From: Adenophora triphylla var. japonica
Lineage: Eukaryota; Streptophyta; Magnoliopsida; Asterales; Campanulaceae
Direction: 5' to 3'
Length of the DNA: 64,000 bases
Assembly: GCA_022495995.1 (NCBI GenBank)
Contig: JAFEMH010001363.1
Location: forward strand, 186,001 to 250,000
The notes below the pieces were generated by a model. The model ran no database searches. It saw nothing but the letters and a program-made list of their open reading frames with translations, and was not told the origin of the DNA. Shown piece after piece: positions 42,963-53,644 of this stretch. Both the position numbers and the translations under genes were made by a program. Numbering within the stretch: position 1 is the stretch's first letter; the number at the start of each line of letters is the position of its first letter.

Positions 42963-43410
42963 TGTGGGCGCCTCCAACTCCCAGACCTATAAACCGTGTC
43001 CCAGGATAGAGGGTCCAAAAATATACCATTTTTCAAAAACTTTTCTTTCATTTAAATTGAAAAGTACACCACCCTTTTCAAAACAGTTTCAAAATAACCT
43101 CATTACACAGAGTTGATTTAAAACCTGCTTTAAACATATAACCTGTGTAAGTTACAACCACTACAAAAAAAACAGGCTTACACAAGCCAACTGGAAAACA
43201 AACCAATTACAACTGATTACAATACAACTCTACTGAAAATGTTTTATAACAGTTTCTCAGCATAAATAACCACAGCTACTCCCAACCCCCACACAAATAT
43301 ATACATACCCTGACACCCCAAAATAGGATCCATACTCCTTCTCGGCCTCACCGGTATGGTCCACCTGTCTCAGCTGAAACTAAAACAGTAAAGGGAGAAG
43401 GGGTGAGAAT
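42963..43410 (-). repeat. distal end of a Tekay/Del-type 3' LTR, split by a later insertion
   Basis: The CRM integrase stops here and a sequence without coding potential begins TGTGGGCGCCTCC. It runs to the AGAAT duplication of the 17.5-kb element and resumes at 60955. With 60955-63925 it forms one LTR of about 3.4 kb, a length known for Tekay/Del elements. The left boundary is judged from where CRM homology ends. Confidence 0.6.
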
Positions 43411-45128
43411 TGTGAGTACCCCGATCCGAACCCATGATTTGGATCCACTTTAATTAAATTTTGGGCTTACATAATTGCTAAAGAAGCAAATAAGGTCCAA
43501 AAATCCCAACAGCCCATCAGTCCATTGGGCCTGCCAAGCATTCGGACCAACATGGCCAAAAGATGTACGATGTCGTCCGACATGGAAGTCACTAAGGCGG
43601 TTTAACTGCCCTTGTCGTGCGACATAAGACGCCCCATCAGCCTGCCTATAAATACAAGGCATGGCTGATCATTTTAGGGGACTTGGAGTGAATATTGGGG
43701 GAGGATACAGTAATATAAGGGAAACTCTGTCCAAATAGAGTCTCCCTCTCTCTCTCACACACACACACTCACCTCCCTCCTCACACACACACACACTTCA
43801 AGGCCAAAATCCAAAGTAGCTCCCTTTGTTGGTGTGTATAAGGGGTAGACACCATACTATTGGTGATCTCACCTTGTGGACTACAATAGATAGCCACTAA
43901 ACCCTTCTCCCTCTTTAAATAAAGTCTTTAAACACATTGCATGCTTACTTGCCTTCATATTATGTAGAAATTGGGATTTTTGCATGATAAAGGTGGTGGA
44001 GAAGTGAATCTTCAATATTCACTTCTTCCCACCTCAAATCTGTACATTTGATCATCTTAGGATCAATAAAGATTCAATCTTTATGCATTAGCATGGAGTT
44101 AGGAGGTGATGGCTACTTCAAAGTGGCCAAAAACATGTGATTTATCACATTTGGCCACTAAAGCCATGTGATCATCCCATAATACTCATATATTAGTATT
44201 ATATTACTGTTTACTGTTGTTAAATGTGCTTGGTTTGCCTTGAGGAACAAAGGGGAAACAAACAGACTGAAGGGCACAGAAATGGCCTATCTATGTCGTG
44301 CGACATGGGGCTCCATGGAGATCCTGTGTCATACGACATAGAGATCCCAGAAGGCTGTAAAGCCATTCTTGGACTTCAGATCTGTCCAGTTTATTCCCTT
44401 CGCGACTCAGAGCTTTCCTAAGCATTTTTGTGGCTCATAAGCCACTATTTGAGCGCCTATAATCCATTTGGGTGCGATTTATTGGAGGCGGATTGTCACA
44501 TGATATGGACAACTTCGGATGTTCCATGTCGCATGACATCCGTATCATTCAAAGTCTATCGTGACTTTGTTAACTCCCGTCAATCCCAAACTGAGTTTTA
44601 GACCTTTAAATAGTGTCTTTACTGAGTTAAATAAATGTCATTTCATTCCCAGAAACTGCTTGGTCTTTGTAATAAGACAATCTGACCAAGAGACATCATG
44701 TCGTGCGACACCCTCTGCCTAGGAGGTCCTGTGTCGGACGACATGGGAAGTCTCTGGGCAGATTGTCTTACCTTCTGCCTTGTTATGATAATCACAATAT
44801 GTAAAAGGGCGTGGCCCCCTGTCATGGCTCACAAGTTGTACTCAGCTTCCATATTATCAATGAAAATGTCAAATTTGCATTTTTTACACATCGACACATA
44901 TTGCACACACACTTTGAATGTCCAAAAATTGTCCAATGTTGATTGAAAGTCTCGAAAGAGGCGTGTTGGGTGAACTCTCTAGTTCTTCCCAAACACGTAA
45001 CCAGACTCCCGGACTCAAAATCTCTTAAAATAGGTTTTTCAATGTTTTCCTCTAAAAATGGCGTGGCGACTCCCAAGATAAAATCATATTTTATCTTTTA
45101 CATTTATTTTTCGGCGAGCGTTCATTCA
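43411..45128 (+). repeat. 5' LTR of the 17.5-kb Tat element
   Basis: TGTGAGTACCCCGATCC...GTTCATTCA, 1718 bp. TATAAATA at 43647-43654. Seven copies of the palindrome TGTCGTGCGACA or variants at 43571, 43613, 44294, 44327, 44527, 44699 and 44732. CT/AC microsatellite near 43,741-43,795. Hairpins cluster at about 43,990-44,445. Confidence 0.96.
43571..43624 (+). promoter_or_regulatory. palindrome pair upstream of the LTR TATA box
   Basis: TGTCGTCCGACA (43571-43582) and TGTCGTGCGACA (43613-43624), 42 bp apart start to start. The second ends 22 bp before TATAAATA. Equivalent copies are in the 3' LTR from 59392. Confidence 0.7.
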
Positions 45129-45129
45129 G

Positions 45130-45148
45130 TGGCGACTCCGCTGGGGAC
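45130..45148 (+). other. primer binding site of the 17.5-kb Tat element
   Basis: TGGCGACTCCGCTGGGGAC, one base after the LTR, identical to the PBS at 11408-11426. Confidence 0.88.
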
Positions 45149-46669
45149 ATTGAAAAACTTTTTGTTCTAAAAGAATGAAGACGATACTTGGTATATAGGT
45201 GGAAACCACTAACCTTCCTGTATCGCTCCCTAACCCGGGGCTTGGGATAAACGGTGGTCTAACAATCCCACGTACCAGTATCATTCTTCTATTTTCTGAA
45301 AAAAGAGAAAAGTTTTTCTTAAGAGTGTCTAACTTTCTTCTAAATCAACTTGGACAATTTCGACATTCACCTTGTGTGTACATATGTGTCATTTTGTGTG
45401 CTCAAATGCACCTTGCCATGCTTTGGTATGTGGCACTATTGGAAGTCGGGGCTTCCCCCCTTGCAATTTGCTCTTCCCGTTGATCAGAACAGGGCAGAAT
45501 GACGCTGGACTACAGCTACTGGTAAAATCTGACATTTGGGGCAGTCCCCTTTTGTCATGCTTTGACTCATTCTCTTGTTTTTTTTTTTTTGCATACTGCA
45601 TAAAAAAAAATCTTTTACAAAAAGCAAAAAAATATTTTTTCTAGAAAATACCTTCACACTACTCGCACTCTACCCGCACATAGAGTTAGAACCCGGGAGT
45701 GTACGGACGGCATCGCAGAAAGTGACATGTTTCGCTGACGTTTGAGCGCCTAAAGTCCTCCTAGCCAGTGAGTCAGCCACCACTTGTCCGTGACACACTT
45801 TCTACCGTGACCGGTTGGTTTTTGGCCAATACTTTTCAAAGCATTTCCAAACTCGGTTTTTCGAAATTTTCTCACAAAGTCCGAGTCATGCTTCGTCTCT
45901 GAACATCTTGGTATACTTTCCCTCTTTGTGTCGGAATCACGACATAATTCAAACGTAAGTACACGTTAAGATCTCTACATATCTCGACGTAGGTACATAT
46001 CGATTTCTCGGCTTGGCTTCGTGAGAAGTCATGACACGTTCTCGACATGTGTCAACACGGGACAATGTCGATTTCTTAACGCATACTAACGAGAGTTATG
46101 CCGAAATTTCGCCACCAAGTGACGAGAGGCCATGCCAGATTTCCAACTCGAAAAGAGGAGAGGTCATTGCGGTCTCGTACGTTCAAACGTACGTTCGACC
46201 CTCTCTCCTCCCGAGTTTAGACATTGACTTGGACTTGGTTTTGAAAACCCCGAGTTTGACTTGTTTTGGCTCGTATGCCTATAGGTTCGTTCTCCCTTTC
46301 GGTCAGTGGGATTCACGTGCCCTATAGGACCTCTGCCGGGATTGTCCATCCCGGAGGTGCAATACAGGTGGAATACAGGGGGTCTATAGACGTAGTGATG
46401 GAACCCACTGATCCAGGAATAGCGTAGAATGCGAAAAAGATGGTTTCCCCCTTTTCCAACCATTCCTAGGATTAATAAAAATCATTTTTAAACAAAGAAT
46501 ATATATATATAAAAAAAGAGCATATGCATGAGTCCGTCCTCAGCCTATCCTCTCCCCTACCTAAAACCGTTCTCTCCCCCTTTCAGCGAGCAAGTGTTGG
46601 GTCAGAGTTCCGGGCGGTCGGTTAATCAGTTTCTCTCCAGTCAGAGATTCATTTCCAGCAGTCTCAGAA
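45149..46669 (+). other. 5' leader of the 17.5-kb Tat element
   Basis: No supported gene. Contains a T-run followed by an A-rich stretch near 45,580-45,640 and an AT microsatellite near 46,500. Short open frames here show no domain. Confidence 0.5.
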
Positions 46670-48679
46670 ATGGCAGATTCGCAAGTCTCAGCGGGTTTGG
46701 GTCCGAATGCAAGTGTTGATCCAGCTCAGAATCAGAATGTCAGTCAGAGTGTAGGGCCAGATCAAGGTCAGAATGCGGGGCCAAACTCAGCTCTGAATGC
46801 CTCTCCTAGCAGTGGTTATGGCATGGGTCCTCACATGACACCCCCGGGAAGTCCGTTTGTAAACCCTCACCCAGGATTCAACTTCTCTCAAGAAGCTTCT
46901 CTCCGTGCTGCTCTCGAAGCCGCTCGTGCCCGTGAGGAAGCCGGTTGGGCTCGCTATGTCGAAGCAATTAGTATGTAAGGCGTTGCCATAATCCATCACC
47001 CCGATGGGTCGTACGAAGAAATCAGGGAGGAACCCGATGTTACTATCACCGGCACTGGCTTTGTTCCACCATCCTCACCTAGGCAAAGCCTTCACAATGT
47101 CCACCCACCAGTCTCCTATGGTGTGCCTGGCTCCCTCTCGATGCCAACTCATGGGGGTATGTCAAGACCTCCCCCTATCCCAGTATCTACCCATGGTATG
47201 CAATACGGATCGAGGGGCAAATCAAGCTCCTTACCAAATGTCGGTGCTCAGGACTAGTTTATGTTTTATCCCCAGTACCAGCTCGGGCAGGGTCAGCAAC
47301 CCTGTGGTGTCAATCAAGGGCCTTTTGGGTATACTCAGAATCATTTTGGGACTCGGGGTCAAAGTCCGTATAACAGCACGGGTCAGCCGTCCAACCCAAC
47401 TTTTGGTGGTCAATTTATGGCTCCTCATGATCAGTCCAATCAGCAACAGAGCAGTTATCGTATGTCAGGAAGCCAAATTTGCCAGGATCAGTTCCCGCAA
47501 TATCCACAACCCCAATTCCAAAACAACATCCCTCAGCCAGCGGTTTGTTCCCCTCTCACCCAACATCTGTACGGTTCCACCCCGTATTCAGCTCCATGCA
47601 CCGATATCAGGTCCCCTGCCCATGGTCAGTTCGGCAGTCAATCAGTACAGTTCGGGCCCTGGAATCCTGATGTCCAATTCAATGGTTATGACATGTACGG
47701 AAACAAGATCCCCAGCCCAGTTGGCCTAGTAAACAGCAATGACAGCATACCCAGCACTCTTGGTCTTCCTCCGGCTGCCTTGCCAATCAGGCACACACCA
47801 GAATTCCCAGTGCCATCCTCAACAGTAGCTCCGACTATGGGACGACCCCCATCCTCCGAGGTTTCAAGTTTGAAAGAAGAATTGAAGTACGTAAAAGAAC
47901 AGTTGCACAGAATGACTTTTGGATCCAACATGGTCATCTCCGTAGAGCTCAAAGACTCCAAGCCTCTCCCAAAGAACTTCAAGATGCCCCCCATAACCAA
48001 GTTCGAAGGCTCCACATGCCCTAAAACTCACATGAACAGCTACATCATGTCAATGGGTGCCAAAGGGGCCACCGAAGAGATGCTGGCCCTTTACTTTCAC
48101 TTATCCCTCGATGACTCTCCTTTGAGATGGTTCCTAGACCTTAAACCAGAAGCAAGGGCTACGTGGTCCCAGATCAGTGATGCTTTTTTGGACAAATACA
48201 AAGGAAGCGTCGAGTGGTACACCACTCGTAGTGACTTGATCGGCACCATTCAGAGGCACGATGAGTCCGTGACAGACTTTTATAAGAGGTGGAACAAGAA
48301 GCTTAACGAGCTGGTTCACCCGATCCCCCTCTCTGACGAAAAGTCCATCTTTCTCTCATGTGTGAAACCATCTGTCAGGGAAGCCATTGGCCGAGGATAC
48401 TACCCAAATCTGCGAGAGATGGTGAGCACAGGGGCCAAAAGTGAGAATGCTACCTACTCCATCGTCCCAACTCCTGCTCCCGGTAACACTCCAGCTCCCC
48501 GCTATCGAGTTCCAAGCTCTACACTGTTGCTTCAAAGGGCAAAGAAACTGCGGTCTCTAACACCGTCAACTACATTCAAGGGGAGAACAATCAGCCACCT
48601 GGCCGTGGTGGAGGAAGGCCCCAAAAATCAAAGTATGATGATTTGGGGATGCCGCTCGAAGAGGTATTCGATGGTTTGA
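46670..48679 (+). pseudogene. gag of the 17.5-kb Tat element: N-terminal and capsid region
   Basis: MADSQVSAGLGPN begins a long Gln/Pro/Ser-rich disordered region. The frame has a TAA at 46976-46978 and a TAG at 47255-47257 but no shift, so translation would need read-through of both. The capsid core follows from about 47,880: MPPITKFEGSTCPKTHMNSY, DSPLRWFLDLKPEA, SVTDFYKRWNKKLNEL and FLSCVKPSVREAIGRGYYPNL. A frameshift near 48,510 moves the frame to the knuckle segment. It matches gag of the minus-strand element at 7947-9428. Confidence 0.85.
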
Positions 48680-49803
48680 TGAGGACAGGAATGATCAAGC
48701 CTTTGGAGAATTACCCTACTCCTAACACCCCGGGACTAGATCGTAGCTTAAAATGCCGTTACCATCAGAATTCGGGCCACACTACCAACAACTGCTTCAC
48801 ACTGAGAAGGATTGTTCAGAGCCTGATCGACCAGCGCAAGATTGAGAAGCCGAACATCGTCACCAATCCTCTCCCCAACAACAACAACAGGGTCAACATG
48901 ATCGAGTTCGTCAATGTCATAGAGTTTGGTAAAGCTAGTCCCAATAAGGGTTTGAGTAAATTTGAGGCTATCGTGCCCGCAAACAATGATGTAATCAATG
49001 TTGATGATGAATTAAATGATCATTTCTGCTATATGTTGTCTTGGGATGATATTCGAACTGCAGCAAAATCAACAAATGATGTCCAGAATAATGACTTATC
49101 AGAAATACCCGGGGCTGATCCACTGATGAAAGCACCGTTGATCGATTTGAGTGAAGAGACATCGCCAATGGCAGGGGCTGTTACTAAAGAACCCTTCAGC
49201 ATGGTTGACCTTCTGACCGGGGATGATTATGTACCTGTGGTTGATTTTCCGACGGGGAAAGATTACGTATCAGTGATCGAGTTTGACGGGGACAAAGAAA
49301 TTAATCCACGCACCTTCTTCAGCACCTCAGAGATGCCGCTCCGAAATTGGGCTTCCTTCAAAGGACCGATCGCCAGCCGGGAGATTATGATGGAAAAGCT
49401 CGGGCTGACCCCTCGTCCTGGTGTGCCTGAGTCTAAGTCTGTCCCTGTAATCCTGAGTCAGTCCTCAGAGTCTTTTGTTATCGAATTTGAGTCTCTAGAT
49501 AGGTCTGATACTCTCACGGTTGATGATAATCACCGTGTCGTTAACTCTGTCTTCCCTTTTGCATTGAATGAAATGGTCGACCTTTCTGCGTATCCCTTAA
49601 TTGCCACCTTAACAAATGATAAGTTAACTAAGACAAATCTTAATGACTTAAAAGTGGTTAATAATGATTCATTTGAAGAGGACACAGACCTTTTAGATGA
49701 AAACTTTTTAAATGATAATATAAAGCAGGTTTTTGACCGAGACGATAATCGGGCCCAAGCTGCCGATGAGGTATTAACTACACTGAATCTGGGAACTGCT
49801 TGA
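48643..49803 (+). CDS. gag zinc knuckle and long linker lacking protease
   Basis: Starts in phase after the gag frameshift. It has the knuckle CRYHQNSGHTTNNC, then about 300 residues of acidic linker ending in the block shared with 2495-3010 (MPLRNWASF, YPLIATL, DNRAQAADEVLTTLNLG). I searched for DTG, DSG, DNG and LGRPW motifs and found none, so the whole protease region is absent. Two short similar segments (YVPVVDFPTGKDYVSVIEF) suggest internal duplication. It overlaps pol by a few bases in a different frame. Confidence 0.8.
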   Translation: MGMPLEEVFDGLMRTGMIKPLENYPTPNTPGLDRSLKCRYHQNSGHTTNNCFTLRRIVQSLIDQRKIEKPNIVTNPLPNNNNRVNMIEFVNVIEFGKASPNKGLSKFEAIVPANNDVINVDDELNDHFCYMLSWDDIRTAAKSTNDVQNNDLSEIPGADPLMKAPLIDLSEETSPMAGAVTKEPFSMVDLLTGDDYVPVVDFPTGKDYVSVIEFDGDKEINPRTFFSTSEMPLRNWASFKGPIASREIMMEKLGLTPRPGVPESKSVPVILSQSSESFVIEFESLDRSDTLTVDDNHRVVNSVFPFALNEMVDLSAYPLIATLTNDKLTKTNLNDLKVVNNDSFEEDTDLLDENFLNDNIKQVFDRDDNRAQAADEVLTTLNLGTA

Positions 49804-52310
49804 AGAGCCCCGAAGAGACACAGATTGGCAGTTTCTTCGCCGGGAAAGAACGGGAAGCCCTCATTGATCTGCTCAAGGAATATGTAGACGTATTTGCCTG
49901 GTCCTACAAGGACATGCCCGGGTTGGATACCTCAACTGTTGAGCACCGAATCCCCCTGGACCCAGAAGCCAGGCTAGTCAAGCAGAAACTTCGCCGGATC
50001 AAGCCAAAATGGTCCCTCCAAGTCAAAGAGGAGATAGAGAAGCTGCTCAGAGTGGGTTTCATCAGAGTGGTCGAATACCCCAAGTGGTTGGCCAACATAG
50101 TAACAGTTACCAAGTCGAATGGCAAGGTCAGGGTGTGCGTGGACTTCAGAGACCTAAACAAAGCTAGCCCGAAGGACGACTTTCCCTTGCCCAATATCGA
50201 TCTGCTGGTAGACACTACCGCCAGCTACGAAGTCAAATCATTCGTGGATGGTTTTGCGGGTTACAATCAGATTAAAGTTGCCGAAGAAGATCAGGAAAAG
50301 ACTTCCTTCACCAGTCCTTGGGGAACCTTCTGCTATACGGTTATGCCCTTCGGCCTGAAGAATGTCGGTGCCACTTACCAGCGAGCAGTCACTGCACTTT
50401 TCCATGACATGATCCACAAGGAGATCGAAGTATATGTTGATGACATGATTATTCATTCTAAGGGATCAGATGGACAGCACTTGATCGACCTAAGGAAGTT
50501 CTTCAACCGGCTGCGGGAGCATGAAATGAGGTTGAACCCAGCAAAATGCACCTTTGGCGTAGTCCGAGGAAAGGTTCTGGGATACATGGTCACAGAGCGA
50601 GGGATTGAAGCCGATCCAAGAAAGATCAAAGCCATCATGGAGATAAAGCCCCCGACGACCGTCACGGAGGTGAAGGCTTTCATGGGCCGTCTCCAATACA
50701 TTAGCCGATTCATCCATCAGCTAACCTCTATCTGTGAGCCGATCTTCAAGCTGCTCAGAAAGAATCAGGAGGTTGAGTGGAATGAACAGTGTCAAACCGC
50801 CTTCGAGACGATCAAGGCCTACTTGGTCCATCCCCCAATCTTGTGTCCTCCGCACAAGGACAAGCCCTTGTTGCTATACTTAACAGTCACAGATACGGCT
50901 GTTGGAGCCATGCTCGCACAAGAAAAGCCGATTTCAAAGATGGAAAATGCCATATACTTCGTCAGCCGGAAGCTTCAGGGCAGTGAGTTAAACTACTCCG
51001 CTTTAGAGAAAACCTGTGCAGCTTTGGTATGGGTGGTCGACAAAGCGAGACACTACCTCCTGGCGCATACAGTACACCTAGTGTCAAAGATGGATCCCAT
51101 CAAGTGCCTGTTCGGAAAGTCTTCTCTGTCATCAAGGCTTGCGAAATGGTCATTCTTCCTAGCCGAATTTGATATCAAATTCGTAACCCGCAAGGCAATC
51201 AAAGGCCAAGCTCTGTCGGATCATCTGGCAGATTTCCCAAGCTCAGAAGCACCCAAGTTCGAACCCCAGTTTCCAGACGATGGAATCTTCGTGATAGAGG
51301 GTACAGACCGCTGGCAGTTGTTCTTCGACGGTGCCACCAACAAAAGGGGCAATGGTATCGGTATGGTGTTGGTTGATCCAAAGGATGTGCACACCCCCAT
51401 CGCTATCAAGTTGAATTTCCCGGCTACTAACAACGCCGCGGAATATGAAGCTTGCATAGCCGGCCTCGAGGCGGCCTTGGAACGAAATGTCGAAAAGCTG
51501 GAGGTGTACGGAGACTCTCAACTAATCATCAATCAGGTATCCAATAAGTGGAGAACCGTGGACCAGTACTTGCAAATGTACTATGCCTACATGGAAGATC
51601 TGATCGTCCAATTCAAGGAGGTCACGTTCCACTACCTACCCCCGGACAAGAACAGGTTCGCGGATGCCCTGGCCACTTTGGCCTCTCTGGTGGAAATCCC
51701 AGAGAGAAAATCAGTAAAACCATTCAGGGTTGGGAGGCGCGAGAATCCCGCCTACTGTTGCCAGATCGAGCTACAAAAGGTCAATGACTTGTGGTACAGT
51801 CAGATCTTTCAGTACCTTAAACATGGCGAAGCTTCGTTCCCAACGAAAAAGGATGGTAGACTAAAAGAAGGTCTCCGCGCCAAAAGTTTACAAGCTTTGA
51901 AAAGGTTGTCTGCACAGTACGTTATTCTGGGAGACGACTTATGGAAGAAAAGGCACCGAGGCCCACTTCTACTCTGCATCAGCAAGTCTAAAGCCAGAAA
52001 GGTCATGGAAGAAGTCTATGGTGGCGCGTGTCGACCACATATGAACGCCCGAGCCTTGATGTTCAACATACTCAGGATGGGTTATTATTGGATCTCCATG
52101 GAAACTGACTGCATTCAGTTTGTGCGAACCTGCGATAAGTGTCAGCGGTTCTCCAATCTCAACCATATACCTCCTCATGATCTCTACTGCATGAGCACTC
52201 CTTGGCCATTCGCAACCTGGGGAATCGACGTTATTGGGAAGATAACTCCCGCGGCGATACGGGCACGAGTTCGTGTTGGTCGCTGTGGATTACTTCACCA
52301 AGTGGGTTGA
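49800..52310 (+). CDS. pol: RT, RNase H, archaeal-type RNase H and integrase start (836 codons)
   Basis: The frame opens with KSPEETQIGSFFAGKE without an ATG, so it must be reached by frameshift from gag. RT: VDVFAWSYKDM, VDFRDLNKASPKDD, FAGYNQIKV, MPFGLKNVGATYQRA, YVDDMIIHS. First RNase H: YLTVTDTAVGAMLAQ. Second RNase H: WQLFFDGATNKRGNG, AAEYEACIAGLEAAL, VYGDSQLIINQ. Integrase finger: EVYGGACRPHMNARAL and CDKCQRF; the first zinc His is Tyr here but His in the relative at 1-835. WGIDVIG follows and then a frameshift near 52,255 ends the frame. Confidence 0.9.
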   Translation: MKSPEETQIGSFFAGKEREALIDLLKEYVDVFAWSYKDMPGLDTSTVEHRIPLDPEARLVKQKLRRIKPKWSLQVKEEIEKLLRVGFIRVVEYPKWLANIVTVTKSNGKVRVCVDFRDLNKASPKDDFPLPNIDLLVDTTASYEVKSFVDGFAGYNQIKVAEEDQEKTSFTSPWGTFCYTVMPFGLKNVGATYQRAVTALFHDMIHKEIEVYVDDMIIHSKGSDGQHLIDLRKFFNRLREHEMRLNPAKCTFGVVRGKVLGYMVTERGIEADPRKIKAIMEIKPPTTVTEVKAFMGRLQYISRFIHQLTSICEPIFKLLRKNQEVEWNEQCQTAFETIKAYLVHPPILCPPHKDKPLLLYLTVTDTAVGAMLAQEKPISKMENAIYFVSRKLQGSELNYSALEKTCAALVWVVDKARHYLLAHTVHLVSKMDPIKCLFGKSSLSSRLAKWSFFLAEFDIKFVTRKAIKGQALSDHLADFPSSEAPKFEPQFPDDGIFVIEGTDRWQLFFDGATNKRGNGIGMVLVDPKDVHTPIAIKLNFPATNNAAEYEACIAGLEAALERNVEKLEVYGDSQLIINQVSNKWRTVDQYLQMYYAYMEDLIVQFKEVTFHYLPPDKNRFADALATLASLVEIPERKSVKPFRVGRRENPAYCCQIELQKVNDLWYSQIFQYLKHGEASFPTKKDGRLKEGLRAKSLQALKRLSAQYVILGDDLWKKRHRGPLLLCISKSKARKVMEEVYGGACRPHMNARALMFNILRMGYYWISMETDCIQFVRTCDKCQRFSNLNHIPPHDLYCMSTPWPFATWGIDVIGKITPAAIRARVRVGRCGLLHQVG

Positions 52311-53062
52311 AGCAGTGTCCTACAAAATCCTCAACTCCAAAAAGGTGGCCTGTTTCATAAAAGAAAACATCCTGTGCCGATATGGAGTTCCAAATGAGAT
52401 TATCTCAGATAATGGGCCACATTTCGAGGGATACACCGACAAGCTGCTCGCAGAATTCAGAATCAAGCGACACAAGTCCTCCCCTTATCGCCCTCAAACC
52501 AATGGTGCTGTCGAGGCCGCAAACAAGAATCTAGAAAGGATCATCCGGAAAATGGTAGAAAGGAGCCGGGATTGGCACGAGAAGCTTCACTTAGCGCTTT
52601 GGGGCTACCGTACGTCGATAGAGCGCCACCGGTGAAACCCCATTCGCTTTGACATATGGGATGGATGCCGTTCTACCCATTGAGTTAGAGATACCCTCTC
52701 TTCGGGTTCTCCTTGAAAATGAGGTCAACGAAATAGAATGGCTTCAGAGTCGGCATGACGAGTTAGCTCTCCTGGACGAGCGAAGGCTTAAAGCAATGGA
52801 GCACATCCGGGCTTATCAGAAGCGCATGGCTAGGGCCTTTGACAAGAAGGTACATCCCCGCGACATAAAAGTGGGTGATTTGGTCCTAAAAGAGAAACCG
52901 CCGAATCAGTCCAGTCCTTTGGGCAAGTGGGCTCCAATCTGGGTAGGCCCGTATCTGGTAAAAGAGATCTTCTCTGGCGGAACAATGAAGTTGACAAATT
53001 TGGATGGTAATCCCTTCATGCACCCGGTGAACGGTGACAAATTACGCCGCTATTACGTCTGA
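52273..53062 (+). pseudogene. integrase core and C-terminus, frameshifted
   Basis: AVDYFTKWVEA, IISDNGPHF (second catalytic Asp), NGAVEAANKN (catalytic Glu) and LALWGYRTSI. An extra base near 52,618 causes a stop. The next frame (TPFALTYGMDAVLPIELE to NGDKLRRYYV, 52,649-53,062) carries the rest of the C-terminal domain. The element's integrase is thus broken by two frameshifts. Confidence 0.88.
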
Positions 53063-53644
53063 ATCAAGTCTCCCCCTCTAAAAAAAAAAAGAGAAAAAAA
53101 GAAGAAAAGAAGCGCGAAAATAATGTACCCAGACGAGACTGAAAACCTCTCAAAAGGCAGTCCGTGCAAAACAAAGGGCGCGCTCGGTGCTAAAAGAATA
53201 TACCCAACTAGGCTGAAAACCCTAAAAACGGGCGGTCTAGGTAAAAAACAGGGTTGCACCATTTGTCCCCCTTCTATCTATCCCTTTCTTAAACACGAAT
53301 GTTAATTGGGTCGAACTACGGAGACCTGAGCCCCTTAGTCCATTTTGTCAAAGGGGAACGTAGGCAGCCATTCGCGGTTCGGTCTAAAAATCATAAAAAT
53401 CACCAAATCCTGTCAACAGTTGTATTTGTGATTACCTAAATGTGTCTTGATTAAGCTCTGAAGTAATTTCAACTTTCATCACATTAATACATTCATTGAT
53501 GAGTTCAAGCACGGTTTACTCTCGACTCATTAACATTAGCAAAATAATATCTTTTAAAAGGTACATCTAAATTGTCTTTGTCGGCAAACAAGGGATACAA
53601 GGATAAGTCACCTAATCCTAGTCACAAGGATAAGTCACCTAATC
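53063..53644 (+). other. 3' non-coding region after pol
   Basis: No gene. Has an imperfect direct repeat (TACCCAGACGAGACTGAAAA near 53,127 and a relative 75 bp on) and a 25-bp direct repeat near 53,600-53,645 next to the end of the antisense gene. Confidence 0.5.

Noticed and set aside
43741..43800. CT/AC microsatellite as a separate repeat locus
   Set aside because: It is part of both LTRs of the 17.5-kb element and not an independent feature.
45199..45644. Open frames in the leader of the 17.5-kb element as an extra ORF
   Set aside because: Two overlapping frames with no domain and no counterpart in the related element.
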